A stretch of DNA of 64,000 nucleotides, from contig CM028897.1 of the NCBI GenBank assembly GCA_016801885.1, positions 19,961,001 to 20,025,000 on the forward strand. The letters are read 5' to 3'. The stretch comes from Toxotes chatareus. Its lineage: Eukaryota; Chordata; Actinopteri; Toxotidae. Under the pieces are notes generated by a model. That model was not told where the DNA came from. It made no database searches and saw nothing but the letters and a program-made list of their open reading frames with translations. A program made the position numbers and the translations under genes. This document shows, one piece after another, positions 1 through 22,450 of the stretch (the stretch's first letter is position 1; every line of letters begins with the position of its first letter).

Positions 1-810
1 AAGGTTCAGCGCTGATACGATAAACTGTATCACAGGAAGTTACAGATGCTACAGTCACCCATGGCAGCGTTTAAAGCTGACTACATATATTTCAAAAAAA
101 AAAAAAAAAAAAAAAAGAATTGTTTAGAGACCTTGGAAAATATTTGTTGACGGTTTAATTGATTAAATGTGTCAAACGAATAAATTTTGCTGACATTTTG
201 ATGGTTTGTCAGACAAAAAAAAAAAAAAAGAAAGAAAGAAAGAAAGAAAGAAATGGATGTGGGTGGAGTTGCACCATGAGGAATTTGGACACATGACCTC
301 AGCAGTTCTAAAATGTTAGCTGCAACCGCAACTGCGGCAACAGCAGCAGCAGCAACTGTTGAAAACTTAAATAATGTGACTTTGCTCTGCACACATTTGG
401 AAGTTATAATGCCGGAAACATCATCAGGATATATTTACTATTAGTCTCGCACTAGCACTACTTTGGTACAGATATCATAACACTCTGCTCTTTGGCAGCA
501 GCTACTGAAGCTCCCACTGCTCCTCTGACTTTTCCGTGGCCTCACAGTTCTGCAGCAGCTCTGGCTCTTTTTTGAATTGAGAGCAACAAAAAGGAAACTT
601 TTTACTGCTCCAAACTTTATCCTAACTGCATTCTTATAAATGTTTCCGCATCATGTGAGAAGCCAGAGAGGAAATAGAGATCCTGCAGACTCGGTGTCTA
701 TCAGGGTCATTTGGAGCAGAGACAAACACAGGAACCTCAGCGGCTTCGCAAGCTCCTAATGGACGGATGACGACGCCTCTAATGAATGCACTCATCATCT
801 GTGTATGTGA

Positions 811-812
811 GT

Positions 813-860
<48 letters not shown>
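811..860. repeat. (GC)n/(GT)n microsatellite
   Basis: An alternating purine-pyrimidine tract with a GC-rich core at 815-829 followed by GT repeats to 860. It is a potential Z-DNA former. A run of 17 G follows at 905-921. Confidence 0.97.
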
Positions 861-865
<5 letters not shown>

Positions 866-2360
866 GGTGGGTGGTGGTGATGGTGGTGCGGTGGTGGTGG
901 TTGTGGGGGGGGGGGGGGGGGTTGTTTAGGGGTTTATGACAGTCTTTTGGTGTTGCAGCCAAACAGACGCCCCTCTGCTTTAAGCACTAGTGTACAACTG
1001 AAGACACAACATATTTTAAACACATGCTGGCTCGTCCCTTTCTCCCCCCCAGCCCCCCGTCTCCTTCTCTCTTCCCAGAGACCAAATTCAATCTGGAGAA
1101 GTATGAAAAGAAGAAAACGAAAAGGAAAAGCTGAGCTGCTCTCCCTGAACTTTCCCATCGCGGCCACATTGACACCAGAGACCGGCAGAAAAAGAATCTC
1201 TCTGTAAAAGGAAATAATGGAAATGGATTTCAGCGATAAATCACTCATTTATTCCCCGCCATTTCTCCCGGATAACCTTCTATTTAATTAGCAGTGAGAG
1301 GCAGCAATGCATTGAAATGAAAAGCGCGGTCGTACTGTAAAGTCAGTTCTTTAATAGGAATCCAGCATCAGCAGTGCCATCGCACAAAGAAACAAGACAC
1401 AACAACACAGAAGAAAGAAGAAAGAAAAAAACATACAAGAAGGGACTGGAACATCTCACATGAAGAGGATCAGAGTGACTGGAGTTCAATAAAGCCTTTA
1501 CTGCGGCCACATGGCTTAGATTTGTCTCATTTAAAAAAAAGGCGGAGGGAAAATAATATTTAAAAAAAAGACTCTGGTGGAACAGTGTCCATGTTTATCA
1601 GAAACAAAAACTCCAGGAACGTTGTCCCTTCAGTCAGGAGAGTATTTACCGAGACAGGAAAATAAAGGGGGGGTCATCACAATAAGAGCAGAGGGGACCA
1701 GATTCAATAAACTCAAATAAACATTATAATTTATAAGGAAGCGTCGCTTCATTTTAATCCAACCTTTCAGTCCTCTCTCTGTGTGCCAATACTCAAGAGG
1801 CTACAGGTCCAACTCATTACTATTAAACAAATCATAGACATGAAGAGCTCATCGGACTGACATCAGAACAGATCATTCAGACAGTCGGCACAACAACAGG
1901 AAGGAGAACAGAATCTAAAGAGCATGGTCAAAAGAAAGAAAAAAAATCATCTATATTACAGTGAGATGCCATGTCCCGACAAGACCAAACAATATTCAGC
2001 ATATTTAACTCATTCCAATAAGAAAGACGAGGTTACTAACATCATATAGCTACAATAAATTAGAAATATGTCCTATCAAGAACTTCTACTTAGTCTTTTT
2101 TTTTTTTTAATTTTCCATAAGCATTCCCCTCCAGACAGATTTAACACACAAAGAGCTAAACGACGAAATAACGTCCTCAGAATGACGAGTGACTTGAGGC
2201 ATGCGAAACTATGTAAACATTTTTACTCCTCCATCAGGATCTGATGTATCCAGGAATCATAGCACGTCTCTGTTTAAGACTCAGCTGCTGAAGAGGCTGC
2301 TCGTAGACCCGTTCACTTCTGCCTGTGGATGAGAAATTAAAAGAATAGCAACTAAACTGG

Positions 2361-2362
<2 letters not shown>

Positions 2363-2444
<82 letters not shown>
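2363..2444. repeat. (GT)41 microsatellite
   Basis: About 82 bp of uninterrupted GT. It generates spurious poly-Thr/His and Cys/Val ORFs. A shorter CA tract follows at 2527-2563. Confidence 0.98.
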
Positions 2445-2445
<1 letters not shown>

Positions 2446-2526
2446 TGCTATTATACATATGTGAGTGTCTAATTTTTTAAAAATGTTGATGCATAAGCGG
2501 CCTTTGTGGCTGCGAGCCGCAACGTC

Positions 2527-2558
<32 letters not shown>

Positions 2559-2563
2559 CACAC
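2527..2563. repeat. (CA)n microsatellite
   Basis: CA repeat with one CG interruption, directly visible in the sequence. Confidence 0.95.
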
Positions 2564-3617
2564 CGGCGTTGTAAACGCTGTAAAGCCAACGTGTTGTTTA
2601 TGATCCGCCCGTAAAACTGCCATCGGACGCCATTTAACTACGCCGACACTTCAAATAACGCCGTGGTAGCCGACCGGCCTTCCAACACGGCCTCTGTAAC
2701 ACTCAGACCGCTAAAACTCCTCTAACCAGATATTACACCGAGACATTAAATGTACACATGATTTTTTTTTTTCTTAAACATATCATCGTGCGGGAATAAA
2801 TCTTTTATGTGCTGTTGTGTCTGTCGATATAATCTTGTAAAAAAAAAAAAAAAAAAAAACCCTCTGGGGAAAATAAAATAAAAGAAACTCTCCTGGTCAG
2901 AGTTTCAGTAACTGTGTGAGCGCATCGGGGTGCTCGGGTATTTCCTCAGTCCCAGGTTGCGTTTGGAAAACCGTCGTTGCGCAAACCACGTGTATATTTC
3001 CTGAAATGAGAGAGAAACCCGCCTTGCATAGCAGATAATACACAATATACTGTATGTATAAAAATAGAGCTGATTCTTTCTTAAAATGCAACGCAAGACC
3101 CGCGTTGAATAAAGTATGGAAGATGGTGCTGATTATTCCTTTTTTTTTTTTCTTTGCTTTGCCACGTGCACGCATGGGTTTGTGCGCATGAGAATCTGAA
3201 ATGAACTTTTATCTTTACAGCAAAATCCTCATAAAATAAAAAAAAAAAAAAAAATAGCAGCTGTGAAAGATCTGCACTGGCTGAGCAGGCTAACTAAGAA
3301 GCGCTGGAGTCACCTTTAGAAGAGTGCGGTGGGGAAGCATGCAGGGTCAGGCAGTGTGACAAGAGGCGAGGAAAACTGGATCTAGGTTTTTCATATTGAT
3401 CTAACTGAGCTCAGAGAAGCGGCTGATCGAGGCTCGCTCCTCCTGCGGGGATCTGACTTGGATTGCACGCAAACCCGAATCTTGCTTGAAGCCTAATTTA
3501 AAAACTGATGGGCGTGATTTTCATTTTTTTTTTTTTTTTTTTTAATCTAGTGTTTTGTGCTGCGTCTCCTCTCAGATAAACCCTGCTAGCTGGAGGCTGG
3601 CGTGGCGCGGGACAGAC

Positions 3618-3631
3618 GGTTATCGATAACC
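3618..3631. promoter_or_regulatory. Perfect 14-bp palindrome GGTTATCGATAACC
   Basis: The palindrome is directly visible, followed immediately by a CCAAT-like CAAT and set in a locally GC-rich patch. Its core TATCGATA resembles Onecut/Cut-class sites (ATCGAT). That it functions as a regulatory site is inference only. Confidence 0.35.
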
Positions 3632-4618
3632 AATACAAGTCGCGGATGAGCCGCCGCGCCGCCGCCACAGCCGCAGCGCATAAAGCATCCAGAGAGGTAG
3701 CTGAAGGGTGGGGATCTACAGTATCGACAGCAGCCTAATCAGATCCCCGGTTGCTGAGTCGGGTTGAACAGCCCCGTCAACCCATGACCCCATCCCCCCC
3801 ACCCCCCACCCCTCCCCACACACAGGTCTCTGCTCATTACTTAGGCCGACAACCCGGGAAACAAACGGCGGCTTGCTGATTGTATCAGTGCCGAGCATCA
3901 GGCGCTTTCTAATCAAATTCGGCCATCAATGAGAGAAACAAGAGAAAATGAGAAGGAGAAAAAGAAGGATGAACATGTGCGTGAATGTGTGTGCGTGTGG
4001 TACCCCCTCCCCACCCCCTTCGCTCCTCGTGCTTATTAATGGCCATGTGAAACCTCGGTTTCAGCACCTTCGCGCGCCTCTGGTGTCAGCCACGGACCAA
4101 TAAATAACTAATAAAAGGAAGAGCAGTGCTTGAGAAAAAAGAAAAACCCCTCTCTCTCTGTGTCTGCCCCCCACCTGCCCACACCCACCACCCTCCGACC
4201 GACCAAGTGTTGAAGCATCACTAGGCGGTTTGCTGCTTTCTTTCCTTTCATAGCGTAGCCAGATACGGAAGCCTGATTAATAGCATAATATAAAACTATG
4301 AATACGTGGGACGCATGATAGCTATCATTTCATCAAACAGTCCAGTCCACAGCTTAAGATGAAGTTAAATGGAGATGAAGTCCAGGAGGAGCTGATGGTT
4401 GGTCTGTGAGTTTCACCCATCATCCTCCACTAACACGAACTCAGATTATTCCAAAGTCCCGGTTTCTTTCCGCCCGATGTTCTCAAGACCTCAGTGTTAA
4501 CGTGGCGGTGTCCTCTCCATGTCTTGGGGATCAATAAAGCAATTGATCAGTGACTTGTACAGATTGCTGTGATCGGGCTGAAGCTCACGTGGTACAGATT
4601 CTGAAGGTTAAAGGAAAT

Positions 4619-4620
<2 letters not shown>

Positions 4621-4683
<63 letters not shown>
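4621..4683. repeat. (GT)31 microsatellite
   Basis: Uninterrupted GT tract about 125 bp beyond the hoxb9a stop codon, so probably inside its 3' UTR or immediate flank. Confidence 0.97.
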
Positions 4684-4687
<4 letters not shown>

Positions 4688-4807
4688 TCTTGGGAAGGCC
4701 ATTCTGTGTATTAGACATAAGAAATAAGGGGCTTTATGTTGGATACACAATGAGCGTGCCATACACGTGTGTCTGAACGTGTGTGCGTTCGCGAGTGACA
4801 GTTCCGC

Positions 4808-14622
<9,815 letters not shown>

Positions 14623-15010
14623 TCTCGGACATTATCTGCGAAACGCCGCGAGTTCACTAAATAGAGAACAAGAAGAGAGACATTACGAGATTTTTCTCTC
14701 TTCCTCTCTTCTCTCCTTTGCTAGCTCTCCCCCTCCCTTCCTCTATCCGTCTCTCTGTCCTCTCTTTCTCTCTCCTCTAGCCCCCTTCCTTCCAAACAAC
14801 TTGCTCACTATGGTGAAACAAAGTGCTACAGCCTACAGTCTCGCACTGTGCGGGGTGTGTGTCAGTGTGTGTGTGTGCGTGCGCGAGTTGGGTTCTGGGG
14901 GTGAGGGGGGGGCTTGTCGGGACTGTGCGCGAGGCGCAAACTGATTGGCCGGACTTTTTCTTCGAGCCTGATAAAGCGTCAATGGAGCGTAAATCAACCC
15001 TGCGCGCGGG
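14623..15010 (-). promoter_or_regulatory. hoxb9a 5' UTR and promoter-proximal region
   Basis: Immediately upstream of the hoxb9a ATG is a purine-rich stretch (minus strand), then a GC-rich block at about 14860-15010. On the minus strand a CCAAT box (plus-strand ATTGG, 14944-14948) is followed upstream by CGCTTTATCAGG-type and GGTTGATTTACG-type sequences (about 14970-14998), which resemble Hox/PBX/Cdx sites. No clear TATA box is visible. The transcription start cannot be fixed from sequence. Confidence 0.5.
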
Positions 15011-15049
<39 letters not shown>

Positions 15050-15068
15050 CTCTGCCTCTCTCTCTCTT
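15009..15068. repeat. (CT)n-rich tract
   Basis: A CT microsatellite at about 15011-15042 with imperfect continuation to 15068, upstream of hoxb9a. The purine strand could support GAGA-type or triplex structures. Confidence 0.93.
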
Positions 15069-15539
15069 TAATAGATTGCCCCTCTTCTAAATAAATTGTC
15101 TTGTTTATGTGCAATATGCAAAATGAACACTTCGTCCGTATATCGAGTCTGTGTATCTGTGTCTGCTGTCAAGCCAGAATTATATCAAACCCTCTGTGCT
15201 TCGTGTGTGTGTGTGAAATACAGAGCGGAGACAATGGCTGACAAACAAGTAACGCCGTTGTTTTTATTTGTTTATTTCCTATTGATTCCCTTAATCAAAA
15301 AAAAAAAAAAAAACGCGCGCGCGCATTTCAGCGTAAAGCGCACGAGTCGCATTGCCGTGGCACATCCGCTCTCGCTGAACTGTGCACAAGCAATCACTTA
15401 AATCAATCTCAGCATCAGGGAGTCTGCATTTAAAACTCCATTAGTATAAGGGCCAATAGTCTCACACTTGAGACGCGCCAACAGCAGAGATATTTTCAAA
15501 TCAAGACAAGACAGATAGCGAAATTCACACCTAGGTGTG

Positions 15540-15790
15540 TTTAATTATTTACCCCGCGCTCTAAATCAGCTTGGAAGGTTTTCTGTGAGCTGTGGAGCCG
15601 CCTGACACTGTTTTATTGGCAGATTAAGAGTCATTTTTGTTAACGAGCGCCATTAAATCGGGTCCTGCGTGGTTATGCCCCTTGTCTTAACAGCGCAAAC
15701 TACTTCAACTACTTTTTTTGGGGTCCGTTTAATACCATAATAAAATCCTACATGAGGGCGGCTGCTTTGGTTTTATAGGGCTGATATATG
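15540..15790. promoter_or_regulatory. Candidate upstream regulatory block of hoxb9a with Abd-B/Cdx-type sites
   Basis: About 0.9-1.2 kb upstream of the hoxb9a start. Contains GTTTTATTGGC (15610-15620), CGCCATTAAATCGGG (near 15649), CCATAATAAAATCC (15735-15748) and GTTTTATAGGG (15770-15780). Such TTTTAT/ATAAAA cores are typical of posterior Hox and Cdx binding. The block is repeat-free and of mixed composition, as in conserved Hox promoter-proximal DNA. Function is inferred. Confidence 0.4.
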
Positions 15791-15799
15791 GCCTGTGGT

Positions 15800-18700
15800 G
15801 GTGCGGACCGTAAACGCGACTGAGGCTGTTGCAGCCTTCTTTTCGGTCGGGTAAAGGGCGCCTCTCACTCAGCGGTCAGGCTGCCGCGAGTAAACACACC
15901 TCGGGGCCGGGGTTCGGTGGAGGTATAGGGGACCGGGTCCGGACGCTGGCAGCAGCTTTTCTTCTGTGGTGGGATAGGAGGGAAACTGGCCCCCGCTGGT
16001 CTGTGCTGGAGCCTCCGGTGCTGTCCACTTGTGCTCCTACGGCAGCGATTTGACGGGATACAATCGTTCATTTCGCTTTTAATGAGGAGAGTGATGAGCA
16101 GCAGCAGACTGGACTGACTGTGAGTCCAGACATTTGACTTCCTGCTGACCTTTATCAAAGTCACCGGGATTGTAAGTGTTTATATTTCTTTATAATTGTC
16201 ACAGACGTGGAGTCTCAGAGTCTTTGGGGAAGGCAGGCTGCTGGTCGGAGCTATAAATCTGAGCTCTGCGTCGTACACACGGCCAACACCGTTATTTACG
16301 ACAAATAAATATGAACTACGCATTGGTTATAGGGGCTAACGCCTTTATTTACGAGGATGAAGGTAGGCTGTGGCGCAGCTCTCAGATCTGCTGAGGAGGA
16401 ATGATGAGTTGGACTGAGCTGCTGGTTGCGCTTTCATTTCAGGAGCAGCAACAAAATCCTAAACCAAGGCTCCTGTAAGCAGCAGTCGCGACTCTATAGC
16501 GCCCAGCTTTGGCCTTTGAGCTTGAAGTCACCACATTCCTCTGTCCTTCCGTCTCAAAGGACCTATTTCCAGCTCATCTGGACAGCTCATCTGGATCACA
16601 GCGAAACCAGTAAGGACCAGACTGAAAAGTATAAACTCCATTAAAGACTTGAAGTGTCAAGTGTGTGATCTGTGATAATTAAGTAGGTTTGTGCTCTGGA
16701 TAAAGTTACAGATGGATATTTTAGATGCGGCCTGAATGATTAGTCACTATAAATGAATAAATAACTAACAGCAGTAACAGTGTTGTGTGTTATGGAATAG
16801 TGTGCAGCCTCACTTTAGCGGTGTTAACACCAGGCTCCCCTCAGCTCAGCCTGGGTTGTCTTGCATGTGTCAGTTCAGATAGTAAAGGCCTAACGGAACT
16901 TGTTTTTCAGTAACACATTCTCCCCAGCCCCGTTGGCAGTGTTTCCGATATGTTTAGGGTAGAGACCGACTTTTGTTTTCCAGTCAGAGATGCTCGAGAT
17001 ATTTCTCAGTCAAAATGGCCTCTCCTCAGACCGCAAGGCTGCGGGAATTTTAATTTTTTTGGAGGGGCCTCCGCCCTGCAGGCTGGGGCTGCCAACCAGA
17101 CAGCGCGTTAATTGGAGACACTGGTGCTGAAAAAGCTTGAAGACATTATCTGCAAAACCAACCTTCATTTTCTACACGTTGCCTCACTGTCATAACAAGA
17201 AGTGACTTGGACAGATGACGCTTTCCGCATACATACACACAACACACATGCACACAGGCTACAACACAATGTGCGCTTGCTTTAAGAAATGCATTTGGGT
17301 GAAATCAAAATATATGTAACACTGGGAGGGCTGTTTTCTTGTTGCACTTCACGTTGACCGCGTACACAGGTCAGCGCAGATGTTATTTGTGGCCAAATAC
17401 TGTACAGTACACACCGCATATAATACATACCATTCACCCTGAGCCGCTGTTTTCTGTCTCTCCACACTGGTGATAAATAAATAAATAAATAAATAAAAAT
17501 GAATTAAAGCATTCTGTGAAATTCACATCAAACCCTCAGCTGCATCGGTACAATAATATAGATTTATTCAAAGTGAAGGATTGTGACCAAGTCAGTTGAC
17601 TAAGGGCGTTTTAGGTTTACAAGCTACCAATAAAAGTATTTACAGTACAATAAATGGAGTTTATAGGTTTATAGTATCTTCTGTCCTTGTCAAACTCCTA
17701 AACAATTCACAATGTATTAATTCTCCTAAACAATTCAGTGAACGACCACAAAGCCAACCAGGTCATTAAAAAACAACAAGATTTTAATAAAAACCTAACA
17801 AACCAAGTGAACTCATCAAGCTTATATCTCAGCGTTGCACAGCATTTTTTTTAAACCCCAAAATATTTTAAATAACCCGAGACAACCTGTCAAGAGGATG
17901 AACCAAGGCCGCAGTCTTCTGTGCTGATTTGAAATACTGACATGTGAATTCCAGGCGGTAATTTGCTTTTCCTGGAACGAAAGCCTTCATTTCCACCAAC
18001 GGACCTGGATTTAGAAAGCGTAAATTTAGACCGTATTTCTAATTACACTTTACGCACATTCGCCGGGTTATTTTGTTTTGAAAGTTGAAATATTGTCCTG
18101 GGATGCAGACGCAGCCCGTCAAAAAGGAATTTATCACATTATAATCACTTAAAAGTTTTATTTTAGGTTTAAAGTATATTTGGCCTTTGGCAGTTTATTA
18201 TTATCTGCTAAATCTATATTGTTACAGAAAGTTTAAAAAGTGAAAAGGTAAAATTATATTATTAGGACCATATGATAGATTACTGACTTTATCGTACCTC
18301 AGCGTCAAGACAGTGTGTATATACACAGTACTTACAGCGGGTAAAACAGAAAATAAAAAAAATCTAAACAGATGCTGTCTAAATCATAGTTTCAATAAAA
18401 AATAATGTCATTGTATTCTATTATATTTGTGTGGAAAAACATGAGGTGCTTCAGTGCTGAAAATAAAAATAGAATCAAAGGCTACCATACTACTATTTTA
18501 GTAGTAGCAGTACTTTAAAATTGTAGTACTTTAATTTATTTATTCATTTAAAATGATGGAGGTCTATGATAAAGATATCTATTTTAGTGCATCTTTATCA
18601 TATACATATTAAGATTTACTTTAGTGTAGTGATGAGCATGACTTTGGTTTAGTATGTGAGCAAATTGAATTAAACAGTGATAGTTTTAAAAATATTATTA

Positions 18701-21700
18701 ATATACTATCTTATATAATTAGTATGTATTGCTTACAGAGCGTCAGGTATAAGCTAAAATAATACTTAAACTGATTAAGATTAATAATGTATCTGGTAAA
18801 TATAACTAGATCTTCATTCTTCCTACAGTCACAAACACTAACTGCTCGGTAGTTTAAAAATAAATCATTGAACAACATCATTGGTAAAGACTGATTTAAG
18901 CTTTCTATTGTGATGAAGAAGCGTCAGTGGATATCTAACAGTAATGGCCTCTGAGCATGATGGGCCTAACCTGTTTGATTGATACGAGCTATATATTTTA
19001 ATAACAGCCAGCGCCGGGGCCTCATAGATCACGTACAGCATCACATTTCTCAGCTGAAAATCTTGAGGAGGCTCCAGGCATTCTCCCCGAGCCTCTTTAC
19101 GGCTCAGATGGTAAAGTTGTCTTTGTAAACGAAGTCAGCGGAGAGTTATTAACTTACTGTCTGCGACAACAGGGAGAAGTAAAAAATGGATCATGATGTG
19201 GGGATGGGCTCTCAGCAGCAGCCAGAAATGCCCTGAGACACATCTCACTGTGAAGAGTCCAGCTGGTATGGACTGTGCGTGTGTGTGTGTGTATGTGTGT
19301 GTGTGCGCGCGCACGCGTGTGCATGACGTCCACTTCCTCCTTGAATACCCTTTCAAACATTTTGCACCATCTTGCTTCAGTGAAGATAAAAAAAAAAAAA
19401 AAGATAAAAAAAGATTTTTTTTTTATAAAACCTATAAACACGTGACCTGACATCCATGCAGGAACACGTGAAGAAATCACACACAAGTGTTACATGTATG
19501 ATCCTTATATGTGAACCATCAGACACACACATGTTCAACATCAGGTGTGCTTTACAAGCTAAATCATGCTCATCTCAGTTACTTATGTCTCTTTTGTTGC
19601 AGATCATACATATTTTCAGTGTATAATGTGCCATATATTATATATATGTGTGTGTGCAAGCAATAGAAATACATATATGTATAAATGTATAATGTGTATA
19701 TAAAACTCCACATAGTTATATTAGAAATCTAGCTTTCATGTGTGCAGTTGTCATACATGCTCAGGACAGTGGTCCCGTCTCTGTATCAGGGCGTTATTTA
19801 ACTCATCAAACCAGTGAATAGTTGGAGCAGTGTGTTCAGAGTGAAAAACACTGTCCATGTGGAGCCATTTAACAGTGACTGACTGAACATTATCTTTGCA
19901 AAGAGAGCTTCATTAAAAAAAAAAAAAAAATTCACGGCCCCACAGCTGCCCTTCACTGTGCATCACAACTGAACTGTTAAATGTTTGGTATAAACTAGCT
20001 TGTACATTTTTCACAACGTACGGGTGCCCTCAGGAGACATTTCTACCAACAACCTCACTTTAACTTCTTTTTGGAGTGGCACTAAAAAGCTTTGACAAGC
20101 GTGTGAGCTTCTTCACAGATATTTGTCCACATGATCTGCTCATATTAGATTTTAACCAATTCAGTTCAGTGAATAAATGAATAATTTGGAAGAGTGAGAC
20201 TTTTGCAAACGTCATTTCTGTCCTTCGTTTTGTATGATTTCTCTTCTAATTCGGTTTGGGTTCATTTGAAGCTGTAAAAGCTTGAAGCTATTTTAGGTAA
20301 CTGGCTGCTCAGTTTCAGATGTTTGAAGTGAGCTTCCATCCTCAGCCATTTCCTCAATGAAACATCAGAGCACTTGAAACTCACACTCCATTTATCGGCT
20401 TTACATCCTGTACATTAACTCTGTAACGTCCGGCACAATAGGAAACTTTGATTTATTACCTGCTTCTCAGTTTACCTTGACATTACTGATAGAGAAGTTT
20501 ATTTAAGGACCCGTTTGGTGTGTTTTATGTTTAGAGGTGCATATGTGGACTGTACAGCCTCTTAAACTACTTCAATGTGACTCTAAAAAAAAAAAAAATC
20601 ACTATTCAGGTTCTGCATTTCCTGTTTTGCACACTTGCTGTCAGGCCCCTGCTGTTGACCCCCACACATTCAGACCCCGCCTCCAGCCTTCTGTGGGTTT
20701 TGTATGTACTCTAGTGTCTCCTAGTTCCCATGAAGCACAGCTCACACAGCAGACCATGCATGACAGCTTCATTCTGTGTGCAAAGATGCAGAAACCAACC
20801 AGTATTCTCGTGCTGAGATAATGTCACCTGGCCTCATGATTTCTGTCTGACAATTAGTTTGCTGTAATTTGATCTAAAACACAACTTAATTCAGAACAAC
20901 CAATGAGCATGATATAAAGCACAATAATAAAGATCTTTGAACTAGAGTTTGACAGAAGACAGGCTTACAAGGCTCGCCATAATTCATATTGTACATTAGT
21001 GGTGAAAAATTCCTGACAAATGTACAAATAACTGAATTGCCAAAACCTGCTGATGTGAAATGAACCCCAGATTTTTGGGGCTGAAGCAGCGAGGAATGTT
21101 TTGGATCGCAAGAAAAGCTCCACTCGTCACAGATGCTTCAAAATTTCGCCAAGTGCCATCAACAAACTGCAGACTACTCAGCTGCTACGTATGATATCTC
21201 TCTACAGCTGATTATATCAAAAGCATTAAAAGATACTTTATTGCTCCACAATCTATACGTTTATTTATTTATTTATTGTGATACGGCATAGAGCTGCTGA
21301 TAAAAAAGATATTTACTAAAGATGTGTTTTTAAATTTATCTAAAGCGTCTGTCACAATTGCAACAGACAAACAAGCTTATTTATTCACATCCACCTTTAC
21401 TGCAGTAACAAAAATGCATTGTGGGGATTTCTTTTATCAACATATTAGACAAGAGCTTCACTTGTAATTGAGTTTTACATTGTTGTATCTCCATGTTTTT
21501 GCTTCAAGAATCAGAATAATTCTCGTCCATTTAGATCAAATGTACTAGATTGTTTGGGACAACAATAAAAAAAAACCATGTGGTTAATGTTAGAGAAGGA
21601 TCCTCATCACGGCTGCGGACTGAAAACGTCAGTGACAACTTCTTGTGCGAGATGTTTTTGTGAGCGTTTTGTGCTCCCATCTACTCTGCTGAGCACGGAT

Positions 21701-22080
21701 TTGTAATGATTTCCAGCAGTGATACAAAACGGAGAAACCATGATGGGTGGGATGAGCATCCAAATTGGCCAATCGGAGGGAAGTCGAGATGCAAGTCGGA
21801 CAGTTTTTCACTGCCTTTTTTACGACTGGAAGGAAATAGTTGATATAAAAAGAAGCAATGGCTGTGAGGTTTAAGTGCTGACACAGCTCTTACGGTGTTC
21901 ACATCCATATGGGCTGAACAGTGAAGGATCTGCAGCCTTTTTTTTTTCTATACAGTCACACAGTTTCAGAGCAGTGCATCTGTATACTGACTGTCAAAGG
22001 CCTTGACCAGTCAGGTTTGTCACCTGACCTCAACCAAACGGATCATTGGTTCACTGCTGAAGATGAGTCTGCTGACAGTC
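15800..22080. other. Intergenic DNA between hoxb9a and the hoxb10a relic, part 1
   Basis: No coding exon is supported. The stretch contains an AAAT tetranucleotide run (17471-17496), a GT/GC tract (19276-19319), AT-rich DNA at 18100-18850, and repeat-free mixed-composition blocks (about 16980-17130 and 17900-18110) that could be conserved elements. This is where a miR-196 hairpin would be expected from vertebrate HoxB synteny. I scanned for its mature sequence and complement and did not see it. Confidence 0.6.
19276..19319. repeat. GT/GC alternating tract
   Basis: A GT repeat followed by a GCGCGCGCACGCG core at about 19304-19317, another alternating purine-pyrimidine tract with Z-DNA potential. 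Confidence 0.92.
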
Positions 22081-22087
22081 AGTGACA

Positions 22088-22450
22088 GTGGTGGAAGGTT
22101 TTGAGCACATATAAGTTAGTTACTTTTACTCCCCTACATTTTATCTTTAAGTCTACTTCATTTATCTGTATGTATGTGAAGCACATGATGAGCTTATTAA
22201 ATATGATCCTTTGCTATAGATCAAACTAACGTTAAATTAGTTCCATCTTAACCAGCTCCAAACGCTTACACATGCAAAAAAATAATACTATAGTATATAT
22301 TTCTGATACCTTCAGCCCTGCACACTTACCTACTCATGTACGTTCGCTTAAGCACGTTTTTGAACTTGGGCTTTTTCTTGTATACTGGGACTATTCTTAC
22401 CTTGTGGCACTTCTACTTCAGCAAAAGATCTGAATGCTTCTTCCACTATT
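22088..22450 (+). repeat. Fish-type interspersed repeat, class unresolved (copy 1)
   Basis: Begins CAGTGGTGGAAGG, continues with TAGTTACTTTTACTCCCCTACATTT and a segment resembling TTAAATATGATCCTTTGCTATAGAT, and ends with AAAGATCTGAATGCTTCTTCCAC. I recognise this as a divergent copy of a very common teleost interspersed repeat whose consensus begins and ends with complementary CAGTGGTGGAAA/TTCCACCACTG-like ends. A second copy lies at about 56035-56520. Recognition is from memory of the family; no alignment was run. Confidence 0.65.

Larger units (their letters stand above)
1..4807. other. Intergenic DNA, 3' flank of hoxb9a (hoxb8a side)
   Basis: I see no coding exon here. The stretch holds the 3' UTR and downstream flank of hoxb9a, several poly-A/poly-T runs (for example 96-116 and 2840-2860), four dinucleotide tracts and a G17 run at 905-921. 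A GC-rich patch at about 3560-3700 contains a perfect 14-bp palindrome. AT-rich homeodomain-like motifs (CCAATAAATA, TAATAAAAGG) lie at about 4097-4118. By conserved Hox order, hoxb8a should lie beyond the left edge, so part of this DNA may regulate either gene. I found no canonical AATAAA on the minus strand within about 1 kb of the hoxb9a stop. Confidence 0.6.
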
